From Catalinimonas alkaloidigena (GTDB taxonomy: Bacteria; Bacteroidota; Bacteroidia; Cytophagales; Cyclobacteriaceae), in contig NZ_JAQFIL010000001.1 in assembly GCF_029504655.1 (NCBI RefSeq), forward strand, positions 3,477,001 to 3,541,000: a stretch of DNA of 64,000 nt, in the 5' to 3' direction. Positions 55,077-64,000 of the stretch are shown here, piece by piece; the first letter of the stretch is position 1, and every line of letters begins with the position of its first letter. The translations under genes were made by a program, and so were the position numbers. Under the pieces are notes generated by a model, which had not been told where the DNA came from, did no database searches, and saw only the letters and a program-made list of their open reading frames with translations.

Positions 55077-58000
55077 CTAATTTGTAAGAATTATTTTTAG
55101 ATTTTCCTCTGCTTCCTGCTGGTCACTTAGCGCTTTTATAGACACCTTCACAAGATAAATACCAGGGGTAAGCGCTTGCATAGTTTGCTCATCCATGCTC
55201 CAGTTCATTAGGTCAAGCCTGCTCGTACTATTTTCAAATAGCTTTTCAAATTCGGTAACATGCTTCCCATTACTGTCAAAAATCTGCATCTTAACCGTCA
55301 GGTCATCCCCTGCCCGGTTGTGATCTAACACAAATAATGTTGAGTGACTAAAAGGGTTGGGATAATTGTAAAAGCTACTCACTATAAGTTTCTCAGAATT
55401 GGAGACATAAAACACAACATCCGTTCTACTGCTATTATTATGTGTGTCCCACGCCTGCAATGTTAATATATATTTTCCTTCTTCCAAATATCCTAATGGG
55501 TAGCGAACTGTTCCTGAGGCGTAGGCATCTAAATCAGACTCATAAAACTCATTTAAGACAAGCTCATTTCTAAAAGTTCCATCCTCTCTATAAATAGTAG
55601 CCTTTATTTCCTGACCAGCCTCTTGCCTGCTTAAATTAATTCCTTGCTCGTCCCATAATCGTGCCAGTAAGAGAGGCGTATTGCCGCTGACATCTCCACT
55701 CACAAAACTGCTATCATCAAGATATAGTGATATTTGCGGGCCTGTCCTGTCTAAGGTGATATGATCATTACTACTGCCTACATAGAATTCATCTACTCCT
55801 CCAAAAGCGTCTGAAGCAGTATTTTTATCTGGCTTGGCATACAAATTCACTCTCCCCAATTCTGTGCGGTATATGATGTTTTTAGGTATTACAAAATCAA
55901 TTGTAAAACGCCCGTTCTTTATGCTGGCGCGACCTCTGTGGATAACGTTGTTGGTTTCTATAAATTGCATGACAGTACCTTCGTTTCCCTTGGTGCTGAC
56001 AGTAAAAGGCTTATCGTGCAAGGCTAGCGTTAATTCTCCATTAAAAGTTTCCATTAAATCCCCGCCTTGCTGATTAATAATCCGGCCGCTCAAACGGACT
56101 TCCGTAAGCGCTTTCAGTGTATCTATTTTTTTTTCTTCAGCGATAGAAACCGCACTGTCTATCTCAATTTGATAAGAAGGATACGCCAAGCGCATAGAGG
56201 GATCGGCCAGTAAAGAGAAATTACGGTTATCTCTCCCATTGAGCGCATCGTTTTTGGTTTTCATAAATATCTCCCCTAACCTTAAGAATTGCCCCTCTTG
56301 CTGTTCAAATACATGCTGATAAAATGCCTGATTTAGAAGATAGTTGGTATTGGAGAAAACCGGACGGGCAGTAGTGACCAAACCTATGGCACCTCCTTTG
56401 GGGTTAAGCAGCAGTTCCTCAGCTCCGGAAACTCGTTTTGGATCATCGTGGCGACCAAATTCACAGGTAGCCGTAACAAAAAACGGTAGCTTATCTTGGT
56501 TATCCCAATCGGAGATCATTCCCACATTGAGTACATTTTCTTCAGCCAACCTGAGCTCACTTCCATGCCCTACATAATTAAAAATAAGCACTCCATTTTT
56601 GATGGCATCTTCAACTGCCTGGTTTACTTCAGGCGCTAGTTCCTGATTAGGATACCTTTCCTGGGGATAAGCATCCAGGTAAATTTTTTGAGGATTGAAG
56701 CCGGTATAGCGCTCATATATTGCTCCTGAAAGGAGCTCACTGTCTTTTTGATAGCGGTCATTGTCACCATCATCAGCCAGAAACGCCAGGCGAGTGCGCC
56801 AGGTGCCTAAAGTGTTTTCACCACTGGCGTAATTAATCAGCTTGTCTACTACTGCCTGCGCTTCCTGAATATTTTTGACCGGCAGGCGTCCGACACCTAT
56901 ATCCAAGCTGTGGTCTCCGCGATAACTTTCCTCCCATGCCCCCTCATCATTTTCCAAAAAAGCATAGTAGTCATCAGATGGATAACTGTAAATAGGATGC
57001 ACAGAATTACGTGATTGGTAGGTGGGAACCAGATTCGTATTGTTTTCCAGCCTGTCTTTATAGTCGTATGAGGATTTGCCAAAAAGTAAGAGGCACTTGA
57101 ATTTTTCAGCATCTTTGTCGTAAAGCGCTTTTGCAAAATTACGAATGGCTGAGATGTCTTGCCTGCCGGATGAAAATTGATTGTAAACCTGTTCGGTGGT
57201 GGCAACCTGTACATCCAGCTGATCATGCTGACGGCGGAAGGTAGCCAGTCTTTCGGCCTCAGCCAGGAGTGAGCGTGGACTGACAATCAACAGCTCAGGC
57301 ACTTCTCCATGAACAAGATCCTGATTTTCTACCTTTGTCATCCCTTGGACTTGTGGTAGCGCTTCGGGATTAAAAATCACAAATTCTTTCAGTTGACCTT
57401 GAGTTTCTGATACAAACGACCAAGCTCCCTCTGCATAGGCGGCTTTCACAACTACCGGCGACAAAGGCTTACTTATTTCCCATATCAATGCATTGGTATG
57501 GGTGCTACTGAGCTGAAAACGGCTGAATGTATGCTGCACACTCGCCATACTTCTGAAATGCAACTGATCTTTTTCAAATTTCAGATTTCGTACCAGCTTC
57601 AGGAGGATACGATTTAAATGTGCATCACCACCGCTACCATCATATTTTAGTCCTATGCTCAGCTCATCCTGAGTGAAAGTGCCTGCAGGCACTTTCAGGC
57701 TTTCAAAAATTTCCTTGCCCTTATCCGTATAGGTTGCGTTAATAATTGTTGGTAGTTCAAGGGTGGATACTGGTTGATTATTGACTAAAATTTCAAAACT
57801 TGAAGGTGTGGTTGACATCCCCAGCACGTCTATCTGAATCAGCATTTCTTCACCTCCCCTGATCTGGTCCAGGTCAACCGGATAATATTCGTTCTGTCCG
57901 TTGCTAAACCTCTCGCCATACCATTCTCTGCCTGAGCCGGGTTGCAGCAGATGAAATTCATCTTGTTCGTGTACCCAGTAGTCGTCAAAAAAAGTGATGG

Positions 58001-58574
58001 GAGCAGCATTTACTTCTTCAGCAATTCCAGGCTGAGTGGTTATTCTGCTGCCTTTGCCTTCGGTAGTACTTAAAAAATAAAAAGCTGAGTCAGCATAAAG
58101 GTTCTTTTTGTACTCAAAGACATAATTACCTTCTTCATCAGGAATAAATTGAAAGCGATCTGGTCCCTGAGCATAAAAGATAATATAATCTTCCTCATTA
58201 AACGCTCCATCTTCTACGCCTACCACACTTATCACGTTTTCAGGTAAGTCAGTGTATCTTTCCTCCGAAAGAGGCTGGGGAAGCATCCCACCGCCATAGC
58301 CAAATACTCCCAGTTGATCTGGCTCTATCTGACTGATATCAATTCCCTGTTCAGATAGTTGACGAGCAGTAATTTTATACAGCCCCTTATGGGCTACCGC
58401 AAATTTATACCATTCCCCCCTAGATAATACCGAATGAGAAGTGTTTACCTGCTGATGTCCGTTTGGGTGAACACCGTTCAGGTTACTTCCAGTATGTGCC
58501 ACTACAAAATTACTGGTGAACAATGCTGTGAAGAGCACAAAACCATAAAGAAATATGTAAGGCTGAAGCATCAA
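55077..58574 (-). CDS. porU: Type IX secretion sortase PorU (C25 gingipain-like)
   Basis: Sortase of 1165 residues that removes C-terminal sorting domains and attaches cargo to the surface. Signal peptide at residues 1-26. The C25 catalytic domain has His670 in FNYVGHGSELRLAEENV and Cys704 in VTATCEFGRHDDP, followed by ELLLNPKGGAIGLVTTARPVF. Beta-rich domains follow, and the C-terminus itself looks like a type A sorting domain (NYPNPFSHST ... GIYLVKVS), as known for PorU. Same transcription unit as porV and yebC. Confidence 0.94.
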   Translation of the reverse strand: MMLQPYIFLYGFVLFTALFTSNFVVAHTGSNLNGVHPNGHQQVNTSHSVLSRGEWYKFAVAHKGLYKITARQLSEQGIDISQIEPDQLGVFGYGGGMLPQPLSEERYTDLPENVISVVGVEDGAFNEEDYIIFYAQGPDRFQFIPDEEGNYVFEYKKNLYADSAFYFLSTTEGKGSRITTQPGIAEEVNAAPITFFDDYWVHEQDEFHLLQPGSGREWYGERFSNGQNEYYPVDLDQIRGGEEMLIQIDVLGMSTTPSSFEILVNNQPVSTLELPTIINATYTDKGKEIFESLKVPAGTFTQDELSIGLKYDGSGGDAHLNRILLKLVRNLKFEKDQLHFRSMASVQHTFSRFQLSSTHTNALIWEISKPLSPVVVKAAYAEGAWSFVSETQGQLKEFVIFNPEALPQVQGMTKVENQDLVHGEVPELLIVSPRSLLAEAERLATFRRQHDQLDVQVATTEQVYNQFSSGRQDISAIRNFAKALYDKDAEKFKCLLLFGKSSYDYKDRLENNTNLVPTYQSRNSVHPIYSYPSDDYYAFLENDEGAWEESYRGDHSLDIGVGRLPVKNIQEAQAVVDKLINYASGENTLGTWRTRLAFLADDGDNDRYQKDSELLSGAIYERYTGFNPQKIYLDAYPQERYPNQELAPEVNQAVEDAIKNGVLIFNYVGHGSELRLAEENVLNVGMISDWDNQDKLPFFVTATCEFGRHDDPKRVSGAEELLLNPKGGAIGLVTTARPVFSNTNYLLNQAFYQHVFEQQEGQFLRLGEIFMKTKNDALNGRDNRNFSLLADPSMRLAYPSYQIEIDSAVSIAEEKKIDTLKALTEVRLSGRIINQQGGDLMETFNGELTLALHDKPFTVSTKGNEGTVMQFIETNNVIHRGRASIKNGRFTIDFVIPKNIIYRTELGRVNLYAKPDKNTASDAFGGVDEFYVGSSNDHITLDRTGPQISLYLDDSSFVSGDVSGNTPLLLARLWDEQGINLSRQEAGQEIKATIYREDGTFRNELVLNEFYESDLDAYASGTVRYPLGYLEEGKYILTLQAWDTHNNSSRTDVVFYVSNSEKLIVSSFYNYPNPFSHSTLFVLDHNRAGDDLTVKMQIFDSNGKHVTEFEKLFENSTSRLDLMNWSMDEQTMQALTPGIYLVKVSIKALSDQQEAEENLKIILTN

Positions 58575-58631
58575 AGCTATGCAGGGTATATGTATATGCT
58601 ACGCAAAAATCAGCCCGTTATTATTTCAGGC

Positions 58632-58883
58632 TCAGGCTTTCTCCAGCTCAAATTCATAATTCTCCATAATCAAATTTGCGAGCAGCTTCTGGCAGGCGAG
58701 CTCTACTTTCTCGGAGGCCTCTTTTTCGTTTTCAGCATCTACTTCCATGGTGATATGCTTACCGATTCTTACATCGTGTATTTGACTCAGCCCAAGATTA
58801 CCAAGCCCCAGACGTACCGCTTTGCCCTGTGGGTCCAGGATTTCTTTTTTAGGCATGATATTGACTTTTGCAATGAAGTTCAT
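58632..58883 (-). CDS. purS: Phosphoribosylformylglycinamidine synthase subunit PurS
   Basis: Small subunit of 83 residues that bridges PurL and PurQ in purine synthesis. Family features: NIMPKKEILDPQGKAVRLGLGNLG, then VRIGKHITMEVD and the C-terminal CQKLLANLIMENYEFEL. It is normally beside purQ or purL; neither is in this window. Located 45 bp after pssA and 57 bp before porU on the same strand. Confidence 0.92.
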   Translation of the reverse strand: MNFIAKVNIMPKKEILDPQGKAVRLGLGNLGLSQIHDVRIGKHITMEVDAENEKEASEKVELACQKLLANLIMENYEFELEKA

Positions 58884-58928
58884 ATTCTCAAATGATTAGC
58901 TATTAATTGATACCTGCAAAAATAATAA

Positions 58929-59630
58929 TCAGGATGACTTACCAGGGCTGCTTCGCCATGATTTTTTTAAAATAGAGAAAATGATGTACAAAAGAATCAC
59001 CAAAGGAATGGCAATGGTGTTCAGAAGAATCACCAATATCAGGGAAATGAGCATGAAACTGTATTTGAATTTATTTTTTTGCCATCCAAATCCATCAAAC
59101 TTAAAAGCCATCAACTGAATGTTGGATACCAGCAGATATGAATCTACCAGCACCAGTAGGATCAGGAAGATGTAATTATTCATCAGCTGCTCTACCAGCG
59201 GTATGTTGCTTAGCGGAAGAGCACTGATCAATAAAGCGCTGGCCGGCGTAGGCAAGCCGATAAAACTGCTTTTCTGACGGGTATCTATATTAAATATAGC
59301 CAAACGAATGGCAGAAAATGCGGCGATAGCAAATGCAACAAATGCCAGATCGCTAAAAGCTTCGGGAAGTATATCCTTTAAGAGTGCGTAAATAATAAAT
59401 GAGGGTAACACGCCAAAACTCACCATATCTGATAATGAATCCAACTCCCCCCCTATGCTGGAATGTGCGCTAAAGGCCCGGGCACTTAAACCATCAAAAA
59501 AGTCAAAAATGGCAGCAAGCCAAATCATATAGGCTCCTCCGTTCAAATTACCTTCTGCAATGAGTACAATACCTATACAACCGCTTAAGAGGTTACATAT
59601 CGTTAAAAAATTGGGAATATACCTTACCAT
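58929..59630 (-). CDS. pssA: CDP-diacylglycerol-serine O-phosphatidyltransferase
   Basis: CDP-alcohol phosphatidyltransferase of 233 residues making phosphatidylserine, the precursor of phosphatidylethanolamine. The CDP-OH-P motif reads DGLSARAFSAHSSIGGELDSLSD, with D-G-A-R-G-D-D spacing correct. About seven hydrophobic segments are seen. N-terminus MVRYIPNFLTICNLLSGC is typical of PssA. Divergent from the FAD oxidoreductase gene across 124 bp. Confidence 0.93.
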   Translation of the reverse strand: MVRYIPNFLTICNLLSGCIGIVLIAEGNLNGGAYMIWLAAIFDFFDGLSARAFSAHSSIGGELDSLSDMVSFGVLPSFIIYALLKDILPEAFSDLAFVAFAIAAFSAIRLAIFNIDTRQKSSFIGLPTPASALLISALPLSNIPLVEQLMNNYIFLILLVLVDSYLLVSNIQLMAFKFDGFGWQKNKFKYSFMLISLILVILLNTIAIPLVILLYIIFSILKKSWRSSPGKSS

Positions 59631-59754
59631 AAATTAGGTTTAAGAATTCTATTTATGCATCAAAAAAATACCTGGCTCTGTTCAGAGAGGATTTTTATTA
59701 TTTACAAATTTGTATATTATTTCACATAATTCCACTTAAGCACCAATACAATCC

Positions 59755-60834
59755 ATGAAATTTGACTTTTTCCTTGTGGGTCAGGGTATAGCCGGGACTA
59801 CTTTAGCATGGCATTTTTTTGAGAAAGGAATAAAGTTTAAAATCTTTAATCTAAGCAAAAAAGAGTCTTCATCTATGGTTGCTGCGGGTTTATATAACCC
59901 AGTGACCGGAAGAAAAATGGTAAAAACCTGGAATGCCGATCAGCTTTTTCCCTACCTGGAATATTTTTATAAAAAAATTGAAAATATGACCGGGCAAAAG
60001 TTTTTCCATCCCAAACCCATTTACCGTCCTTTTTTTACGATAGAAGAACAAAACGACTGGCTTGCCAAAGCTGACAATAAAGCATTTGCCCCTTACGTTG
60101 AGAAAGTAGCAACGAGTAGCCTGTTTCCGGGGGTGCTGAATGATCCCTGGGGTGGTATTTTGTTGAAAAGCGCAGGTTATCTGGATGTACCAAAGTACTT
60201 GGAAGCCAGCCGTTCTTTTTTCATGAATCATAAGCTATATCAGGAAACGTCAATTGATTTCAGTAAACTGAAGCTGAAAAAAGTCAATGCAGGAGAAGGT
60301 AATATTGAGATTGGGCAACAAAAAGCCAGCAAACTGATATTATGCGATGGCCCTGATGCTTCCTCAAACCTTTATTTTGAATGGTTGCCATTCCAGCTTG
60401 TAAAAGGAGAAATTCTTTACATCAAGCCTGAAAAAGAACAGCAAGTGGTCTATAACCGAGGAATATTTATATTGCCAGTCGGACGGGAGTGTAAAGTAGG
60501 CTCTACATATGAGCATCATGATATAAGTTATGAAACTACCGAAAAAGCCCGGACATATTTGGAGGAAAAAATCCGAAAATTATGTAAGTTTCGTTATGAA
60601 GTTGTCTCCCAGAAAGCAGGCATACGGCCTGCCACGCAAGACAGAAAACCATTTATAGGAATTCATCCTGAGCATAAACCATTGGGGATATTTAACGGTT
60701 TAGGAACGAAAGGTGTATCATTGGCACCTTACTACGCCAAACAGTTTACCTCTTATCTGCTTAAGGAGGAATCTCTTGACGAAGAAGTAGATATTAAAAG
60801 ATTTTACCATCTGTATAATTCAGTATTGACCTAA
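59755..60834 (+). CDS. FAD-dependent oxidoreductase (DAO family)
   Basis: D-amino-acid-oxidase-like flavoprotein of 359 residues. N-terminal dinucleotide-binding motif FFLVGQGIAGTTLAWHFFEKG, then SMVAAGLYNPVTGRKMVKTW. The C-terminal part has SQKAGIRPATQDRKPFIGIHPEHK and NGLGTKGVSLAPYYA, as in glycine oxidase and the MnmC oxidase domain. It lacks the MnmC methyltransferase half. Substrate is unknown. The next gene's ATG directly abuts its stop. Confidence 0.87.
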   Translation: MKFDFFLVGQGIAGTTLAWHFFEKGIKFKIFNLSKKESSSMVAAGLYNPVTGRKMVKTWNADQLFPYLEYFYKKIENMTGQKFFHPKPIYRPFFTIEEQNDWLAKADNKAFAPYVEKVATSSLFPGVLNDPWGGILLKSAGYLDVPKYLEASRSFFMNHKLYQETSIDFSKLKLKKVNAGEGNIEIGQQKASKLILCDGPDASSNLYFEWLPFQLVKGEILYIKPEKEQQVVYNRGIFILPVGRECKVGSTYEHHDISYETTEKARTYLEEKIRKLCKFRYEVVSQKAGIRPATQDRKPFIGIHPEHKPLGIFNGLGTKGVSLAPYYAKQFTSYLLKEESLDEEVDIKRFYHLYNSVLT

Positions 60835-63800
60835 ATGAACAGATTTACCTATATTCCTCTGATTTTCCTGTTGGTAGCCACCACATTTAGTGGTCACGCA
60901 CAAATCAATACTTCTCAGTTTGGTCAAAACAGGGTGCAATACAAAAATTTCAACTGGCGCTTTTATAGCTCTGATAATTTTGATATCTACTTCTATGATG
61001 GAGGGCAGGATAATGCGCTCATCGCTGCGAAGTTCATAGAAAAAGAGTTTGAACGCATTACGGATATCATAGGCTATGCCCCTTATTCCAAGACCAAAAT
61101 CTTTCTGTATAACTCCAACATGGACTTACTGCAAAGTAATGTAGGGGTAGGTGGCAACAAATATAATGTGGGTGGGCAGACGGATTTTATCAAATCACAG
61201 GTGGAGATTGCCTATCCGGGTACCATGATTGCCTTCAAAGATGAGCTGGTGAAGCAGATTTCAGAAATGCTCATCAGCGATATGATGTTTGGAGGTAGCC
61301 TCACTGACATGTTTCAGAGTGCTTATCTACTCAGTTTACCAGAGTGGTTTATTCAGGGTGCTGCACGCTACATCGCCGAAGGCTGGAGTATAGAAATGGA
61401 TGATTTTATGCGGGAGCAGTTCAGGGAAAACAATAGCCTCAAACTTGGAAAGCTTTCCGGGGAAGACGCGGCGCTTGCCGGTCAGTCCGTTTGGAATTAT
61501 ATAGCCGCACGCTACGGTAGAAGCAGTATTTCAAATATCCTAAACCTTACCCGTATTATCCGTAATGAAGAAAGCAGCATAGTCAACACACTTGGTATTC
61601 CTTACAAATTATTTATGCGCCAGTGGGCGTCTTACTATGCTGAAATGGCTACCCAGGTCAATGAGTCCTATGATTATCCTGAAGCTGAACAGAAATTAAG
61701 GAATAAAAACCGTAAGAACCTGGCCTATAATCATGTGGCATTCAGCCCCGATGGCACCTACCTCGCCTATTCAGAAAACTACAAGGGCAAATACAAGGTA
61801 AAAGTGCTTAACCTGAAAAACAACAAAACTAAAACCGTTCACGCTTCAGGTTATAAGGTAATCAATCAGGATTATGATACCGAAGTACCGTTGTTAAGCT
61901 GGAGTAATACTCAAACTTTAGGAATCGTAGGCTACGAGAAAGGTAGAAATTACATGTGGCTGTATAATGTAGCAGCCAAAAGCAAAAGGAGGATAACGCT
62001 CAATCGCTTTAATCAGGTCAAATCCTTGGATTTTAACTCCAATGGAAGACTTGCTATTATGAGTGCTGACCTCAATGGTCAAAACGATCTCTATTTGTAC
62101 AATCCCAACCGTAATACTTTTAGAAGGATCACTAACGATATCTATGATGATATCTACCCCCGATTCATTCCGGAAAGTGATAAGATCGTTTTTAGTAGTA
62201 ATCGCCCTGAAGACTCTCTTTATTATGTAAATCAATCAGCAAGAGATATACAACTTAATAATGAGATAGATGATAATTTCAATATTTTCATTTATGAAGG
62301 GGATGAAACTGATTCACTCTTAAACAGGGTAACCAATACGGTCAGCAAAGATATAAATCCCATACCTTTGGATGAAAACACGATTTACTACTTAAGTGAT
62401 CAAAGGGGTATTTATAATATTTACAAATACAACTTAACGGATAGTCTTTTTAATCAGGTGACTAATTATGCCCTGAGTGTGCAGGATTTTGATATCAACT
62501 TTTCTGAGGAAGCTTTATCATTCATCATGTTGTCTGAGGAGGATGATTATGTGTATATGGATAAAAGCTTTGATCTGAATCAAAATATCTTTACCCCTAA
62601 AACGCAAAGACAGGAAGCCATACAGGCCAGAGCAATTTCTCAAAGACTTACAGACAACAAAAGAAAACTCAGAGAGCAAGGTGTCGCAGACTCTTCTGCG
62701 GTAATTGCACCCAGCGATCGTGTGAGTCAACTGGATAGTCTGATCATAGATGTACCTGATTCATTGTTAAGTGACAGCATAATAGGTACTGTAACCCTTC
62801 CCATGCAGGATAGCATCCCTCTTGATAGTAATATGGTCAATACCGAAGACTATACCTTTGATGCGGGAGAAGCGGAAGGCATCATTGATACTGACAATTA
62901 TGTATTTGATACTCCCGAACGTAGTGATGACGGTGATATATCTACTGATAATTTCCGCTTTGAAAGTGATGAGGAGTCCGGTATAGGAAATTCTTTCTTA
63001 GCACGCTATCGCAAGCTGCAAAAAGAAACACGTATCAATGGTCCATTTCCTTATGAAACGAGATTCAGTGCGGACAATATAGTAACCTCATTGACGGTTG
63101 ACCCTCTCAGAAGGTTTGGTTTTAACATTCAGGTGCAGATGAATGACATGCTGGAAAATCATCGTTTTTACGGGGGCTTGGTACAATACACAGATCTGCA
63201 GAGTGGAAATATCTATGCAGAATATGAATACCTTAAAAACAGGGTTGACTTCAGAGCCAGGTATGAGCGAAATGGTTACCTCTTCAATTCCGGTGATCGG
63301 GATATCCAAAAATATACAACAAATATGTTCAGGGCTGGTGCTTCTCTCCCTTTTAACAACACTACCAGATTTGAGCTGAATCCATTCTACACCAATACTT
63401 ATTTTATTGACCTCTCTCAGGTGAGTGCCAATATTGAAAGTACTTTTCATTATGGTGGTATCAATCTGGGACTTGTGTTTGATAATACTCTGGTTACCGG
63501 GCTCAAAAACTTTGAAGGAACCAGGGCTAAAATATTTTTTACGCACTATCAGGGACTCAACGATCCTGACAAAACATTCAGCAATATTGAAGTGGATGTA
63601 AGGCATTATCAAAAACTTTATCGTGATATTACACTTGCTACGAGGGTCTTCTACGGTAACTTTTTTGGTAACAATGCTCAGAAATATCTTCTGGGTGGTA
63701 TGAGCAACTGGCTTTTCTTTGATACTGAAAGTCAGGAAGAAGATGACCCCCTGGCAATAGAAAGAAATGTGGACAATAGTAATATCGTATTTACTCAGTT

Positions 63801-64000
63801 CACTGATCTTAGAGGATTTAATTATAATAAGTTTAATGGAACCGATGTACTCACATTTACTGCTGAGTTAAGGTTGCCCATTATCAGGTTCTTTCACAGA
63901 GGCCCGATCGCTTCCAACTTTTTCCGCAACCTCGAATTTGTCGGCTTTTATGATATTGGCTCATCGTGGACCGGTACCAGTCCCTTTAGCGAGAAAAACA
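60835..64000 (+). CDS. Large exported propeller-barrel protein with degenerate peptidase region (partial)
   Basis: The frame is open from ATG 60835 to the window edge, giving over 1055 residues; the C-terminus is missing. A signal peptide ends near SGHAQ. Residues about 35-280 resemble a peptidase-MA/gluzincin domain (LPEWFIQGAARYIAEGWS at about 168), but the place expected for HExxH reads VKQISEMLI, so it is probably inactive. PD40/TolB-like propeller repeats follow (VAFSPDGTYLAYS; YPRFIPESDKIVFSSNRPED). After an Asp/Ser-rich linker (about 645-715) the rest is a beta-barrel like surface-antigen/Omp85 proteins. Role unknown; probably envelope. Confidence 0.75.
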   Translation, partial: MNRFTYIPLIFLLVATTFSGHAQINTSQFGQNRVQYKNFNWRFYSSDNFDIYFYDGGQDNALIAAKFIEKEFERITDIIGYAPYSKTKIFLYNSNMDLLQSNVGVGGNKYNVGGQTDFIKSQVEIAYPGTMIAFKDELVKQISEMLISDMMFGGSLTDMFQSAYLLSLPEWFIQGAARYIAEGWSIEMDDFMREQFRENNSLKLGKLSGEDAALAGQSVWNYIAARYGRSSISNILNLTRIIRNEESSIVNTLGIPYKLFMRQWASYYAEMATQVNESYDYPEAEQKLRNKNRKNLAYNHVAFSPDGTYLAYSENYKGKYKVKVLNLKNNKTKTVHASGYKVINQDYDTEVPLLSWSNTQTLGIVGYEKGRNYMWLYNVAAKSKRRITLNRFNQVKSLDFNSNGRLAIMSADLNGQNDLYLYNPNRNTFRRITNDIYDDIYPRFIPESDKIVFSSNRPEDSLYYVNQSARDIQLNNEIDDNFNIFIYEGDETDSLLNRVTNTVSKDINPIPLDENTIYYLSDQRGIYNIYKYNLTDSLFNQVTNYALSVQDFDINFSEEALSFIMLSEEDDYVYMDKSFDLNQNIFTPKTQRQEAIQARAISQRLTDNKRKLREQGVADSSAVIAPSDRVSQLDSLIIDVPDSLLSDSIIGTVTLPMQDSIPLDSNMVNTEDYTFDAGEAEGIIDTDNYVFDTPERSDDGDISTDNFRFESDEESGIGNSFLARYRKLQKETRINGPFPYETRFSADNIVTSLTVDPLRRFGFNIQVQMNDMLENHRFYGGLVQYTDLQSGNIYAEYEYLKNRVDFRARYERNGYLFNSGDRDIQKYTTNMFRAGASLPFNNTTRFELNPFYTNTYFIDLSQVSANIESTFHYGGINLGLVFDNTLVTGLKNFEGTRAKIFFTHYQGLNDPDKTFSNIEVDVRHYQKLYRDITLATRVFYGNFFGNNAQKYLLGGMSNWLFFDTESQEEDDPLAIERNVDNSNIVFTQFTDLRGFNYNKFNGTDVLTFTAELRLPIIRFFHRGPIASNFFRNLEFVGFYDIGSSWTGTSPFSEKN

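Noticed and set aside
1..64000. Search for CRISPR arrays, insertion sequences, prophage or toxin-antitoxin modules
   Set aside because: No regularly spaced repeats, transposase or integrase motifs, terminal inverted repeats or phage genes were seen.

Overview
The window reads as a chromosomal segment of a Bacteroidota bacterium, most likely of the order Cytophagales. The evidence is type IX secretion genes (porU, porV, a PorP/SprF protein and a giant PKD protein with a gliding-motility type sorting domain), Bacteroidota-style promoters (TAnnTTTG with an upstream TTTG), AT-rich DNA, absence of obvious Shine-Dalgarno sequences, and signal peptides that often end just before Gln. Nearly all of it is ordinary, densely packed chromosome. 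No CRISPR array, insertion sequence, phage or integrative element is visible.

Layout. 0.1-6.3 kb: a serine hydrolase lipoprotein, the divergent rimK/rimB-like pair, rarA, DUF2062, an apparently interrupted DUF2452 gene, a 47-residue membrane protein missed by length cut-offs, and dinB. 6.6-12 kb: a secreted 1432-residue PKD protein with its PorP/SprF partner. 12-14.5 kb: an ECF sigma operon with a membrane-anchored probable anti-sigma protein and an envelope protein. 14.6-19 kb: threonine aldolase, then a lipoprotein / DUF350 / membrane spermidine-synthase operon. 19-26.3 kb: a cupin/JmjC-like protein, a GTG-started BamA/TamA-like protein, metG, pth, rplY, prs and tRNA-Gln with a well-formed promoter and terminator. 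26.7-30.8 kb: a three-gene exopolysaccharide operon (initiating transferase, AlgD-type dehydrogenase, glycosyltransferase) ending at a clear terminator. 30.8-39.3 kb: M48 protease lipoprotein, a secreted TPR/DnaJ-like zinc protein, hisI, cysS, dcd, yidD, a lone RibD deaminase domain, trhO, an M23 peptidase, a small membrane protein and a cytochrome c.

39.5-50.3 kb (minus strand): parE, a four-helix-bundle membrane sensor and parC, preceded by a translationally coupled set of hybrid histidine kinase, lone response regulator, 94-residue unknown and PhnP-like hydrolase. 50.4-52.9 kb: miaA and an RqcH-like NFACT gene. 53-59.6 kb (minus strand): pssA, purS, porU, porV and yebC in series. 59.7-64 kb: an FAD oxidoreductase abutting a very large exported protein (degenerate peptidase region, beta-propeller, outer-membrane barrel) that runs off the window.

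The most interesting under-described pieces are the DUF350/aminopropyltransferase/lipoprotein operon, the coupled phosphorelay plus 94-residue protein plus hydrolase operon, the membrane sensor between the two topoisomerase IV genes, the giant propeller-barrel protein at the right edge, and the DUF2452 gene whose conserved N-terminus lies behind an in-frame stop. All functional statements rest on reading motifs by eye; no database search was possible.
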